64,000 bases of DNA from Onchidella celtica (taxonomy: Eukaryota; Mollusca; Gastropoda; Systellommatophora; Onchidiidae). The position numbers and the translations under genes were made by a program. The notes below the pieces were generated by a model. The model worked only from the letters and a program-made list of their open reading frames with translations, was not told the origin of the DNA and searched no databases. The stretch lies in contig OZ007575.1 in the NCBI GenBank assembly GCA_963931925.1, positions 29,113,752-29,177,751 on the forward strand, read 5' to 3'. Numbering within the stretch: position 1 is the stretch's first letter; the number at the start of each line of letters is the position of its first letter. Shown one piece after another: positions 40,272 to 50,605 of this stretch.

Positions 40272-43200
40272 AGTGTGAGTATGTGCTCATTTGCTGGATA
40301 TGATTTATACAAATACGAGAATATTTGTAATGGACTTTACAGCTGACAAAGGAGACGTATATGAGCCATTCTCAAAAGGTGGGGACTAGGCGAAGTGCTT
40401 CTTTTTGTTCAACTCTGGCAACTGACAAAAACAAGGAAATTATATGAAAAAACTACCTTTGTAGGACTGAGAAATGGCCAAATAGATAGTGTGAGATAGG
40501 AAAAAGACCAAACTTTACAATGAACAGAGATAAGTGCTTCCAGAACTTTGAACATGCTAAACTTATGATACCTTAAGCTGGTGGATACCTGAGAATGTAC
40601 TTCGTACATCCATCTTTGCACCAAGACATAATCACTTATTTACTGGTTGTCACAGAATGCCAATGTAGTGGAAGATTATTCTCAAAGTATTCTGAAATGT
40701 GAGAGGATGAACGATTTTCTATTTTCAATATGTGCTTTCATGGTAACGCTAGTGCGTGAGTAAGGGACGGCCACTCATAGTAGTTTATGGACACTTGGCC
40801 GAGTACCATTAATTGGATTATTTCCCTTGTAATAGTAGCGCGGGACCCGTTATTCACATCACGGTGAAAAGCGCGCATTTTGATTGGTCAGTTGGAAATG
40901 TTGACCACCGGGCTTCCAACTCTTATATCATGGCTTTAAGTTTCTTACAACTCGCTCCTTCGTTGTTATCCACCGACAGAAAGACGGGAACCCGAATTCA
41001 TTGTTGAGAGTAGGCAATACCCTATCGGTACAAAATAGGTACTCATGATAACGTTTGTTATCAATGGAGATACGTCGTATTAATGGACGAAAGTATCCCG
41101 CACAAATTTGTCCAATGTTGTTAGTCCTGACACTTTGAAAATTTATATTAAAACTATTACCGGGTTTCTGGTATAAGTAGTCAGTTAGAATTTTAGCAGC
41201 AAGTTTCTACTTTATAATGGTACTAATTTCGTTGTACTTTGATGCACATATTATCGTATTGAAATAATTAATAAAAGGGTCTCGGATTTAAAGCAAACTA
41301 TGAGTTAGACGCATGTTATCCCCGATAATTCCAACCTGGGTCAAATTTATTCAATTATAGCTGGAGGGGACCATAGAGTAATTTCTGCAGTTTACTGGGA
41401 TACCTAATTGACTTTTGTGTGCACCCTTTTAACCGTACTGTAAATTCGATTGTGTTAGGACCCTAACCGGTTATGTTGTTCGGCTGGACTCAATGTCCGA
41501 GCCTTTCACTTGTCCAACACTGGACTACGTAATAGCCCTCTCGGACGTCCGCGCTGGCTCATAAAGATGATGCCAGTTCGAGTGGTCAGTGAATGAAGAC
41601 AACAACAGAAAGAAAGAAAAAAAGAACAACAACAAGAAAGACCAAAGAGAGAGAAAATCAAGAACAGGGGGCCAACAGCACTATGCTGAGGCCCCCGAGA
41701 AACAAAAGAACTCATCCGTGGTCAGTAGACTCCATCAAAGACGCCGCAACAATAGGAAGCACAAGTGGACCTTGCAGTACAATAGACCGGCGGCGGCCTG
41801 CCGTGGCGCGCCTCGCCCAAAACATGGCCTAGTCCAGTTGCGCCAGTAGCAGAGAGACTTTGGGTAAGTTGGAGACTATTATATTAGAAGTGACTTTAAT
41901 TTGCGCACCCCCCCCCCCCTTTCGGGGATGCCGCGTAGAGAATGCTGATCTACAGAGACTATTATGAGTCCGGCTCAACGGTAATTGCCATTGTCATTAG
42001 ACGTGTAAGATGCGCGGTGCAGTGCAGTGTCTTGATATTGTGACTTTATTGTCAAAGTTAACGTTTGCGGTGCTAGATGATAATGATGGCTCGCTAACCA
42101 AGCTATCACGATTTGCTTGTGTGCATATATATAGTGTATGTGTAGCATTGCCTTGTTGTGGTAGGCAGTGAGGATTTCCTGACATGTTGATGTGGATGGC
42201 TTATGTTATAGCGAGCGGCACTATACACTTGATTGTATTACGGGTATTTGTGTACCTTGCCAGTACCACTATGCTATAGAGAGCAGTGTGATTGTGATTG
42301 TGTGTTTAGTGTTTAAGATGTGTAATTAATTACATGTATTGGAGATGTATAATATTAGTTGGGCCTCACATGGGTGAGCCCCAGGATTGTTCTATGTGCG
42401 GCGGTGGATGAACAATGTTTCAGTGAGTTTGCACATGTTGCAATGAGTCCCGCCTATAGATCTACCTATTATAGATTATAGATATTACAGACGTGCTGTG
42501 TTTCATTGGGTTCGTAGGTTGTGTGAAGGACATAGTTTCGAATGTACACACTACTTTATGTATCTAGTGGTGTGTCATACGCATGTTAGCCTGGCGGCAT
42601 AGCTCCGCGGCTAAGGTCAAAGGGCATGACCCTTCAGTATCGATTGGGAAGGGAAGTAACCAATACAATAGCCCTGGGGCGGGTTAGTACTAATAATGGG
42701 AGTGGGCCTATGAGGATGGCCTGCATTGGGATGCAGCGTCTGTGTTATGGACGGTCAGTGGGCCATGTTGGCCACTGCGTTATTAAATGGAATGGCCACT
42801 CTGGATGTGCTGTACACCGGCTCAGTGGAGCGAAACTATTGTGTTCTTGCCCCTTCATTTGTTATGTCCTTCATACTTTGATTAGTACATTAGTTTATGT
42901 TGCCAGTGTACTAGGAAACTCCTTGTGTGTATGATATAGCCACTTGTAGTTGTTATTCATTAACCTTAGCGCTATTTTATTCCATGCATACATATGCAGT
43001 TGGTTATTGCTTAAATTCTATATTATGTTGTTGTTGTTTGATTTAATACTTAATACTATTACTATGTATGTCCACCATTGATTGCCTGATTAATGTTGTC
43101 ATTATATCCTAATCATATTTTTGTCTTTTTCTCTTGTTCCAGCTTATGGCTGGTTGGGCTTTTTTTTGCTTGGTAGGGTTCTCCTATGCCTTTTTTGTTT

Positions 43201-43510
43201 GGTAGTGATACCTTTGTTAGGCTTTTTGAATAAATGAGATTGCCAGCAGAACCCTGTGTTTGTTAATCCTGTGTATCCTTAAGGGAGTTACTATTGAACC
43301 CACGCAGTAACCACATTAGCCACTCGTAGTTCATCCAACAGAAAGATAAAAAATTTGAAAACATTCTGTCTGTTAATGAGTGGTGAGAGAACATCTTACA
43401 ATCAGCACCCAGTGTAGGTTTCTAATAATGAGTATATTTTATGGCAGATCACTAGGCACAGTGAGATTGTTAACCTGCACTCCAGTCGATGATAAAGTAA
43501 GAATTGCAAA
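40272..43510. other. Unassigned 3.2 kb, possible retroelement-derived parts
   Basis: No gene family was recognised. The A/G-rich frame near 41590-41850 codes for a low-complexity basic peptide and is not convincing. At about 43200-43310, AATAAATGAGATTGCC followed by a T/G-rich stretch looks a little like the R-U5 part of an LTR. No second copy, primer site or gag/pol is seen nearby, so this is only a hint of a fossil. A C run lies near 41908-41919. Confidence 0.25.
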
Positions 43511-43526
43511 TATTATAGACTGGCGG

Positions 43527-43692
43527 TACAAAATTGGCAAAAAGAAAAAGTTGTATATAGCAAAGCCTCTCGTAAGAAATGATACCCAGACAATGCAATA
43601 AAACGCAAAGAAAAAGGGAAGTCAGAAAATACCGATATTTCGGTTAAAATCTTTCTAAAAAAAAAAATGAACAGATAAAATAATCGAACAAT
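43527..43692 (-). mobile_element. Fragment of the CAGGGCTATAAG MITE family
   Basis: It is homologous, in reverse, to the right half of the element at 14983-15286: AAAATTGGCAAAAAGAAAAA, GTTGTATATAGCAAAGCC, and further to CGAACAATAAAA. One end only. Confidence 0.65.
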
Positions 43693-44039
43693 AAAAAAAA
43701 TTTAGAATATGAAATCAATACGTCCACTTACCTGACTCTGCAGTTCCACTGGATTAGTGTATTTGAACGTCATTTTTCTGGTATTTTGATGGGCGTCACC
43801 CCGGCCTTTAGACCGTTGTATTTTGCTTTGGGGGGTGGGGGGGGGGTGGGTCCTGTTCAGGAGGGGGAATCTGGATGCACCCTTGTCTTCTAGGCCTGCC
43901 AGGAGTGCAAACTTACTTGATGTTCCTACTGCTGAATACTGTTGCCTCACTTTCTACATGTAATTCACGGATGGGATTTATGCTGCGTGAACTGTTCAGG
44001 GTTGTGTGGGGCCGAACAGTGACTGGCAGTGAACAGTGA

Positions 44040-44423
44040 ACAACGTTTGTCTCAGCCGATTCAGGGAGTGATGTTTCTTGTCCCACTCCACAGGCAGTTC
44101 ACCAGTTTTCATTTGATTAACCGATTTCGGTTCTCCGGCGATGGTTTTTAACATTTTGTCGAGATGACAAATACGCTCAACTAAGCTAGTTTTATCTAAG
44201 GATCTTGGCTGCTGATCACCAAGAAAGGCGACCAGGCCGTCCTTACGTCAACGACGTTCAGGTCCAGCATTGCTGGATCGGCAGCATTGCACCTGTCCAC
44301 CCGCATGTCTCTGTCTTTTCCTCGAGCCGGGAATTTGGCAAGGATCAAGGGTTTTGTTTGTTTCCGTGTGTCACTGGGATATGTCTTCATCACTGCCACC
44401 ATGGAGTTCAACGAGGGACACAC
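44040..44423 (-). other. Coding-like fragments, family unknown
   Basis: Two minus-strand stretches look protein-like. About 44196-44420 reads SLNSMVAVMKTYPSDTRKQT and continues to RVDRCNAADPAMLDLNVVDV. About 44060-44190, in another frame, reads LDKMLKTIAGEPKSVNQMK and on to ELPVEWDKKHHSLNRLRQT. I do not recognise either. They may be decayed parts of one host or mobile gene, or one could be chance. The codon-third composition is less AT-rich than the surrounding DNA. Confidence 0.3.
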
Positions 44424-45090
44424 TATACCCGGGGTACTCGGATAGCCAGCGCACTTGTGTCAGGACTACGTTAGAAACATGCTTCTCACAGGTGTTAATT
44501 CCAGAATTCCATTTTCCTCCGTCACAGGTCGCACCTCACGTGGGGGAAGTAGGCCAATTTATAAATCCCTGTCCTACACAGGGGTTGCATTCCTGTCGTC
44601 TGTCAGATTCTAAACCGAATGATGTTATATTGTTTTTCTTTTTGCACTTCCTGGTCGACAACGTGGAGGCAATGAAGGCAGGGAAATGAAACAATATTTA
44701 TTGATCTGGCAGACAACAGATATATTTCACAATTATCATGCGGGGGTCTGTCAGATGCCCTCCCCCGTGTGTAAAATTGCGGTGGGTCTGTCAGGCCACC
44801 CGAAAGTAAAATCAGAGGCTGAAGGACCGAATGGAAAATAGCAAAAAGCAATCATTCTTTATTGGGAGTCATCCTGTATTAAATGCTTTCAAAATATTAG
44901 AAAACAAGTTCAGCATTTTTGGGCAGTGTGGAGCAGTGTTTGGCAACAAAACAATGCCATATGTCAAATGTTCTATTATTTTGCATTGTGGGGGGGGGGG
45001 GGGGGGGGGACACAGCTGGAAAAAAGGGGATGAGAGAGGAAATAACTGGTCACTGAAGTCGAAACTCAAAACATTTGCACCAGTTATCGT
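44424..45090. other. Upstream region of SCFD1
   Basis: No repeat with defined ends. It contains a perfect G20 run at 44990-45009. An ATG at 44831 is in frame with SCFD1, but the encoded extra stretch crosses the G run and has no family similarity. I treat it as non-coding or 5' UTR. Confidence 0.5.
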
Positions 45091-45175
45091 ACTTCCGGAA
45101 GTGCCACGTTCTCCGTTTACTGTGGGCCAAGAAAAAGAACTGCTGTTCATTCGTCACCGTTTCAAGATGGCGACT
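45091..45175 (+). promoter_or_regulatory. SCFD1 core promoter: ETS palindrome and YY1-like start
   Basis: ACTTCCGGAAGT at 45091-45102 is a perfect palindrome of two ETS/GABP-type sites. CAAGATGGCGAC at 45164-45175, over the start codon, fits the YY1 consensus (AAGATGGCGGC). The pair is typical of TATA-less promoters of vertebrate housekeeping genes, with the start site a few tens of bases before the ATG. Function is inferred. Confidence 0.5.
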
Positions 45176-47077
45176 ACTTTACAAGATAAACAGATAGGTG
45201 CCTTGAAACGAATGCTGAATTTTAATTTGCCTGCGACGAAGACGTCTAATGCTGAACCGCAATGGAAAGTTCTTGTATATGACAGATTTGGTCAGGATAT
45301 TATATCGCCACTTTTGACCATTAAAGAATTGAGAGACATGGGCGTCACCTTACATCTCAGTCTCCATTCGGATCGAGATCCCATTCCAGATGTTCCAGCA
45401 ATATATTTTGTCATGCCTACTGATGATAATGTTCAACGTATTTGCAGAGATTTTCAGAATCAGCTGTATGAGTCATACTATCTTAACTTTATTTCGGCTA
45501 TCTCAAGACAGAAACTGGAAGACATTGCCCAAGCTTCTCTTCAGACAAACACTGTTCAGCAAGTCTCAAAAGTATTTGACCAGTATTTGAACTTCATTTC
45601 CCTTGAAAATGAATTGTTTGCTCTCAGGCATCAGGACAGAGATTCTATTTCATATTATGCTATTAATAAAGGGGATGTGAAAGATACAGAAATGGAATCA
45701 ATCATGGAGAGTATCGTTGACAGTTTGTTCTCTGTATTTGTTACCCTCAGTATTGTTCCCATTATACGTTGTCCACGTGGGAATGCTGCAGAAATGGTTG
45801 CAGAGAAGCTGGATAAAAAACTGAGAGAAAACTTAAGAGATGCTAGGAACAGTTTGTTCACTGCTGATGGGGTACCAGGACAATTTAGTTTTCAAAGACC
45901 TCTTCTTATTATTTTAGATCGCAACTTGGATCTAGCTACAATGCTCCATCATACGTGGACCTATCAAGCTTTAAGCCATGATGTATTGGATTTGAAACTA
46001 AACAGAGTGGAAATTGAAGAAATAAGTGATGATGGACCCCATTCCAATTCTACTGCAAGAAAGCAGAGAACGAAGAAGAAAACCTATGATCTCTCTTCTC
46101 GAGACAAGTTGTGGATGTCTCAGAAAGGTCATCCATTTCCAGAAGTTGCAGAGGCTGTCCAGGAAGAGCTCAATGCATACAGGCAAGAAGAGGGAGAAGT
46201 GAAAAAGTTGAAAGCTGCACTTGGTTTAGAAGGTGAAGATGACACAGCTATTAGTATGCTCTCAGATAACACTGCACGCTTAACTTCAGCTGTCACATCA
46301 TTGCCTGAATTGTTGGAGAAAAAACGTCTGATTGATATGCATATGAACATTGCAACAGCACTGTTGGAGCAAATTAAAGCGCGGAAGCTTGATTCCTATT
46401 TTGAAATAGAGGAACGCATGATGAGTAAATCAACTTTGAACAAATCACTTATGGACATGATCTCAGACCCAGAAGCCGGGAAACCTGAAGATAAAGTGCG
46501 TTTATTTATTATTGCTCTTATATGTGGACCACCCATGTCAGAAGCAGAGATTGACCAATACTGTGTGGCTTTGCAGGCAGCCAATTGTGATATTTCAGCA
46601 GTTCAGTATGTCCGTCGTTGGAAATCATACACAAAATTGCAGGCTCCAGCAAGCCAGTACATGGGTGGAGGCATCAGTTCAACAAGCATGTTCTCAGGAC
46701 TTCTTTCAAAGGGATCGCAGTTTGTTATGGAGGGAGTGAAAAATCTTGTTGTTAAAAGCCATAACCTTCCAACCACAAGGATAGTGGATGCATTGATGGA
46801 ACTAAAGTCACTACCAGACGCTGATGACTTTCGTTACTTTGATCCTAAACTTTTACGTGCTGATGCTTCATCTATACCACGAAATAAGTCTCCTTTCCAA
46901 GAAGCTTATGTCTTTATGGTGGGTGGCGGCAATTACATTGAATTCCAAAATCTGATGGATTATGTGAAGTTCAAGTCAACACCTACAGCTCAAAAGAAAA
47001 TTGTGTATGGTTGCAGTGATTTGGTAAATGCCTCACAGTTTCTGAAACAGCTTTCACATTTAGGACAAGAAATGTAG
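45167..47077 (+). CDS. SCFD1: SCFD1 / SLY1, Sec1-Munc18 protein, single exon
   Basis: SLY1 binds syntaxin 5/18-type SNAREs and drives fusion of COPII and COPI vesicles between the ER and Golgi, acting on the cytosolic face. The frame gives 636 residues from ATG 45167; human SCFD1 has 642. Near-identical blocks run the full length: LKRMLNFN, YDRFGQDIISPLL, LHSDRDPIPDVPAIYFVMPT, NQLYESYYLNFISAISR, VFDQYLNFISLE, KLDKKLRENLRDARNSLF, QFSFQRPLLIILDRN, HHTWTYQALSHDVLD, ISMLSDNTARLTSAV, LPELLEKKRLID, GSQFVMEGVKNLVVK, RYFDPKLLR, VGGGNYIEFQNLMDY and the C-terminal QLSHLGQEM. There are no internal stops and no introns, whereas vertebrate SCFD1 has many exons. It may be a functional retrogene or a lineage that lost introns. 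Confidence 0.95.
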   Translation: MATTLQDKQIGALKRMLNFNLPATKTSNAEPQWKVLVYDRFGQDIISPLLTIKELRDMGVTLHLSLHSDRDPIPDVPAIYFVMPTDDNVQRICRDFQNQLYESYYLNFISAISRQKLEDIAQASLQTNTVQQVSKVFDQYLNFISLENELFALRHQDRDSISYYAINKGDVKDTEMESIMESIVDSLFSVFVTLSIVPIIRCPRGNAAEMVAEKLDKKLRENLRDARNSLFTADGVPGQFSFQRPLLIILDRNLDLATMLHHTWTYQALSHDVLDLKLNRVEIEEISDDGPHSNSTARKQRTKKKTYDLSSRDKLWMSQKGHPFPEVAEAVQEELNAYRQEEGEVKKLKAALGLEGEDDTAISMLSDNTARLTSAVTSLPELLEKKRLIDMHMNIATALLEQIKARKLDSYFEIEERMMSKSTLNKSLMDMISDPEAGKPEDKVRLFIIALICGPPMSEAEIDQYCVALQAANCDISAVQYVRRWKSYTKLQAPASQYMGGGISSTSMFSGLLSKGSQFVMEGVKNLVVKSHNLPTTRIVDALMELKSLPDADDFRYFDPKLLRADASSIPRNKSPFQEAYVFMVGGGNYIEFQNLMDYVKFKSTPTAQKKIVYGCSDLVNASQFLKQLSHLGQEM

Positions 47078-47718
47078 AGGTGAAGAATATTTTGCTGGCA
47101 CTGTGTTATCGTAGTTGTAGTAATTTTTCACTGAAATTTGTTTTAAAATTGAAGACTCCTGTGTTCAAAGAGATTTAAAAGCTGATCAAGATTCAACAAA
47201 ACTGACATTCAAATTAAGATCAATTGAAGTCAGAATTCAGTTTGACAATTTCAGATGACCAGTACCCACTCCTTTTGAAAAGATGTCTCTGAAAAATGTC
47301 CACTTAAAAAATAAAAATATTCGTTCTGGTAGGACATTGTACTACTAGTACTCCAGTAGACTACTACATGTACTTTTGTATTGCAAAGGCTCTAGATATG
47401 GTAAAAAGTAGAATCGATTTACACAGAGGTTCTTCAGAAATATGGAATTTTGTTATGTCATTCGGGACCATTGTTAGATTGTAAGCCATAACATTTTTAG
47501 TATGAAACACATCGATCATGTAGCATATCTTGCATTATTTGCTTTTGAAACCTATTTCTGAAAAATTAATTGGAATAATTTTGTCTAAGGAGTGTTTTGG
47601 TAGAATCTTCTTTTTTGCTCTTGGTAAAAGTTTTGTTTTGTGATTGTGTAGTGACTTGTGTTGTGGGGTTTCGTGATTTTGTGATGTCTACTATGGGAAA
47701 GTTCTCCTATAACCTGCA
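47078..47718 (+). other. SCFD1 3' UTR and flank
   Basis: Non-coding. AATAAA at 47310-47315 is the likely poly(A) signal, about 230 bases after the stop. No genomic A tract follows, which would have marked a recent retrocopy. Confidence 0.55.
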
Positions 47719-48180
47719 GTCTGCGATGGCGCAATGGCTAGCATCCGCGGTTATCAGTCAGAGACTACGGGTCCGGTCCTGGGTTCAAACCCACGGCGGA
47801 GCATATTTTTTTTTTTTTAACCTAGGATTGCTCATTTTTAGGAAAAACAATTTTTGTTTAAAAAGGATTTTGCAAAATTAATGTCGTGGGGAAATTGATC
47901 AATGTTACTAGATCTAGTGTGCCCTAGATTACTTTATTCCTGTTCACTGAACGGGACAGAAATAAAAATGTAAAGTCAAATTTTAAACATATAAATGATT
48001 TGTTTTAGTCAGTGCGAATTGAACAGCTCATCTCTCTCCACGGTAACCTGGATCTATTTGTCATGTTTTATTTTATGGCATTTTTTGTTTCCATGGAAGT
48101 TTAATTCATTTTTATTTGTTCTGTCTGACTTTGTCTGTGATTTCACACCCGACAAAATTAGCTAGACTAATATTAGTAAT
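47719..48180 (+). mobile_element. tRNA-derived SINE, 462 bp
   Basis: It begins GTCTGCGATGGCGCAATGGC (A-box-like) and has GGGTTCAAACCC (B-box-like) about 45 bp on, then a T13 run. The body contains TGAACGGGACAGAAATAAAA, and the end is TTTCACACCCGACAAAATTA. It is homologous throughout to the minus-strand copy at 13001-13510. A tRNA gene is excluded because the arms do not fold into a proper cloverleaf and the repeat continues far past the head. Confidence 0.75.
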
Positions 48181-48779
48181 AATAATAATTCATCAAAAAA
48201 AAAAATTGTAAACAAATCTATTATAAAAAAAAAACTCGCTTTTTTTGTAAAAGCCGTAGCTCGGCTATCTGTGCACCAATCAAGCTCAAATTTTGCATAC
48301 AAATTTCTTTTGGTCTGAAGTTGATTCCTTGCTACACTCATTGCTGAACACTCTCCGTAAGTATTTTTTTGAACTACGCAAATTTGCATTTGTTCCAAAT
48401 AAATACCATCCGGGCGTGAGTTTTTATGTGGCATGACGTCACTGAATTTGCGCTCCACCGTGCGATCTCAACGTCCGGTTCCCCAAATTTGAAACCGTGC
48501 TTCCGAGTCCATCCATAACATTCGTGGTTCTTGCTGCAGTGACAGTGTGGCAAAAACATGCCGAGTCCATGCATAACATTCGTGATGATCCATTTGTTCA
48601 GGTACGTTGATGAAGATTTTCAATTTTTATAATAGATCTAGATCTAAATCTATATCTACTAACAGATATCTAGGCTAGCTCTAGATCTAGATCTTGAAGT
48701 CCACGTTTCATCATGTCTTTACATGATAGCTATCCCCCCCCCCCCCCCCGCGAATTTCGCGGGTTCAATACCAGTATAT
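48181..48779. other. Unassigned, CTAGATCTAG-rich near its end
   Basis: A dense patch of CTAGATCT palindromes at 48628-48695 and a C run near 48735-48749. GGGTTCAATACC at 48760-48771 resembles a B-box. No gene. Confidence 0.4.
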
Positions 48780-49460
48780 TTTAAAAAAATCTTAGCCACA
48801 ATTTTATATTGTGAAGCAAAGCATTGATGATCAGGGGGAGCAGTAAAAAAGTCACCCAAAAAAAACGTCAGATCTTGCGGAGCCTCGAATACCACCCCCC
48901 CTCCCCAAACTCGGCAGGCGAGTTTAGTTCTGATAGGTTTTGGAATAGAAAAAAAGGAATGTGGGGCAGAGGACGAACTCTTCTGGCTTTCTGATTTCCC
49001 CCTCGACACGCTGTTTGTTTACTCTGGTCCGTCTCTGAATGAGAAGTGATGCGCATCGTTTGTTTCGGTCATGTGATTGAGATGGACGCTCGGGTGGCCG
49101 CCCTGGCCTCTCACTCGTCGAGCGAAGGAATTGTTCGTTTCAGCTTTTCAATGTATGTATGCGAAGTTAATCTGATCTTTCTAGACTTTTATCACTCGCT
49201 AAAATTCAGAGGGCTTTGGTTCTCGCCTGCTTGTTATGGTACTTGGGTGATTTTGTATCCCTTAGACAGCTCTCGCCATCAAAAATGTTTTGGTGAAAGT
49301 TTCATCGATAACTCAGTTGAACGCTATTTTACGCCGAGGAGGTTGTCAGGTGACGCATAAGGAACTCTTCCTAAATAAAAATCACAAACAGAAAATTCAT
49401 CTGCGAATAAGATTCTGATCTTATTCGCAGACGTCTGCGAATAAGCGTGGCCTTAAAATA
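48780..49460 (-). repeat. Second copy of the tRNA-like and three-arm hairpin repeat
   Basis: GAAGCAAAGCATTGATGATC and the ACTCGGCAG / TTCGAGG segment (about 48810-48915) correspond to 12550-12655. The three arms of CTGCGAATAAG at 49401-49445 correspond to 12912-12956. The middle is longer than in the first copy, so one of them carries an insertion or a deletion. Confidence 0.5.
49401..49445. repeat. Three alternating arms forming two rival hairpins
   Basis: Arm 1 is CTGCGAATAAGAT (49401-49413), arm 2 its exact inverse (49418-49430), and arm 3 CTGCGAATAAG (49435-49445). Arm 2 can pair with arm 1 (4 nt loop) or with arm 3 (ACGT centre), but not both. The same layout, slightly eroded, is at 12912-12956. 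Confidence 0.85.
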
Positions 49461-49578
49461 AATGCCAAGGAAAGGAGAATGTTCGCAACTATTGTGATGA
49501 GACACATTGCTGAGAATAGGTGATGATATTATTTTTCCTTTCCAAATTATACATCTGGTTCATTTCCCAAACTGAGAT
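49461..49578. other. Short spacer between repeats
   Basis: Nothing recognised. Confidence 0.4.
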
Positions 49579-50605
49579 TAGGTAGTCCAAACTGCCCCGT
49601 TCACCTGTCGTTAAAGGGGCGAAATCCCGTTTTGGCATAATTTTAGGCCAACATTACAAGGCCACTGATGCCATGTTTTATGCAAAGCGGCATGCATCCT
49701 ACATTAAAATAAAGTTCAGTTCTTCCTCAGTCAAAATATACTATCTTTTGTATTGTTTTATGCGTGGAGCTGTGTGTTTTTATTGATTAAGGAAGATGCA
49801 GTCTTGCTATCTGACCCCCTGATAAAAAAGGATGGCAGAGCGTCGTGCTGATGAAGCGCACGTGTTTGAAAATAACTCTCACAGAAAGCCAGATATATAT
49901 TATTATAAGCTTTAATTCAATGTATTTGTCATCTTGTTTTGAGTTGAAATTCCATCAAAAATCATTTGTTGAAAAGTTTGTTGACCAAGAAACTGGTGGA
50001 AACTTGAATAGATCAAGATCAAAATTACACAAATGAACTTCAGCCTTTGTATTATTATAAATGTGTGCCAAAATGAGACGTGTGTTAGTGCACAGCAAAG
50101 CGCCGACTATTTTTATAGAGTCATCCAATGCCTGATTTCGTCACCTTTGTCGGATGCTCAGTGCTAAGTCAATGGTTTAATACGAGTGACCTCCTTTTCA
50201 ATTAAAAAAAACATTTTTATCTCCCTTGTAAGAGTTCATAAAAATTTGACGTCGGATGACTAAAAAAAAGGAAAATGAGATGCTTGCATTGATTATATTT
50301 GTACCCCTCGAAAGACATTGAATGCAATGTTCACCCCCTTGCCTTGGAAATTGAGAATTTTCAATGCCGTGACTCAGTAAATTGTCATTTTGGGTGGTCA
50401 ATTATGTCATGCAGCTTGCAAAAGGTACAAATTCGAGGTGTTTTTTCACTTTTGAAAATGCCGTTATAACTTTCATAGCCTTTTAAGCCAGAATAATAAA
50501 TTTTTATTTGGTACAAAAATTCTTGGAAAAGCAAGCTCCATCAGATTAGACAGTAACTGGCGAGTTATCATAAAAAGTAAAAATCTGTTTGGACTATCCT
50601 ACCTA
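49579..50605 (-). mobile_element. TIR element, TAGGYAGTCCAAACTG family, copy 2
   Basis: TAGGTAGTCCAAACTG at the left; a slightly altered inverse ending in CTACCTA at the right. It is homologous to 31621-32663 in the opposite orientation and similar in length (1.03 kb). Non-autonomous. Confidence 0.75.

Noticed and set aside
41589-41849. Lys/Arg/Asn-rich frame as a small gene
   Set aside because: It comes from an A/G-rich stretch and has no family signature or splice support.
43200-43320. LTR (R-U5-like) end
   Set aside because: Only the AATAAA and the following T/G-rich stretch are suggestive. No second copy, primer-binding site or coding remains support a named element.
44831-45166. N-terminal extension of SCFD1 from the upstream in-frame ATG
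   Set aside because: The extra 112 residues cross a G20 run and have no similarity to SLY1. The ATG at 45167 gives the expected family length and N-terminus.
47719-47800. A true tRNA gene
   Set aside because: A- and B-box-like motifs are present, but no proper cloverleaf forms and the homology to 13001-13510 continues for 460 bp. It is a SINE head.
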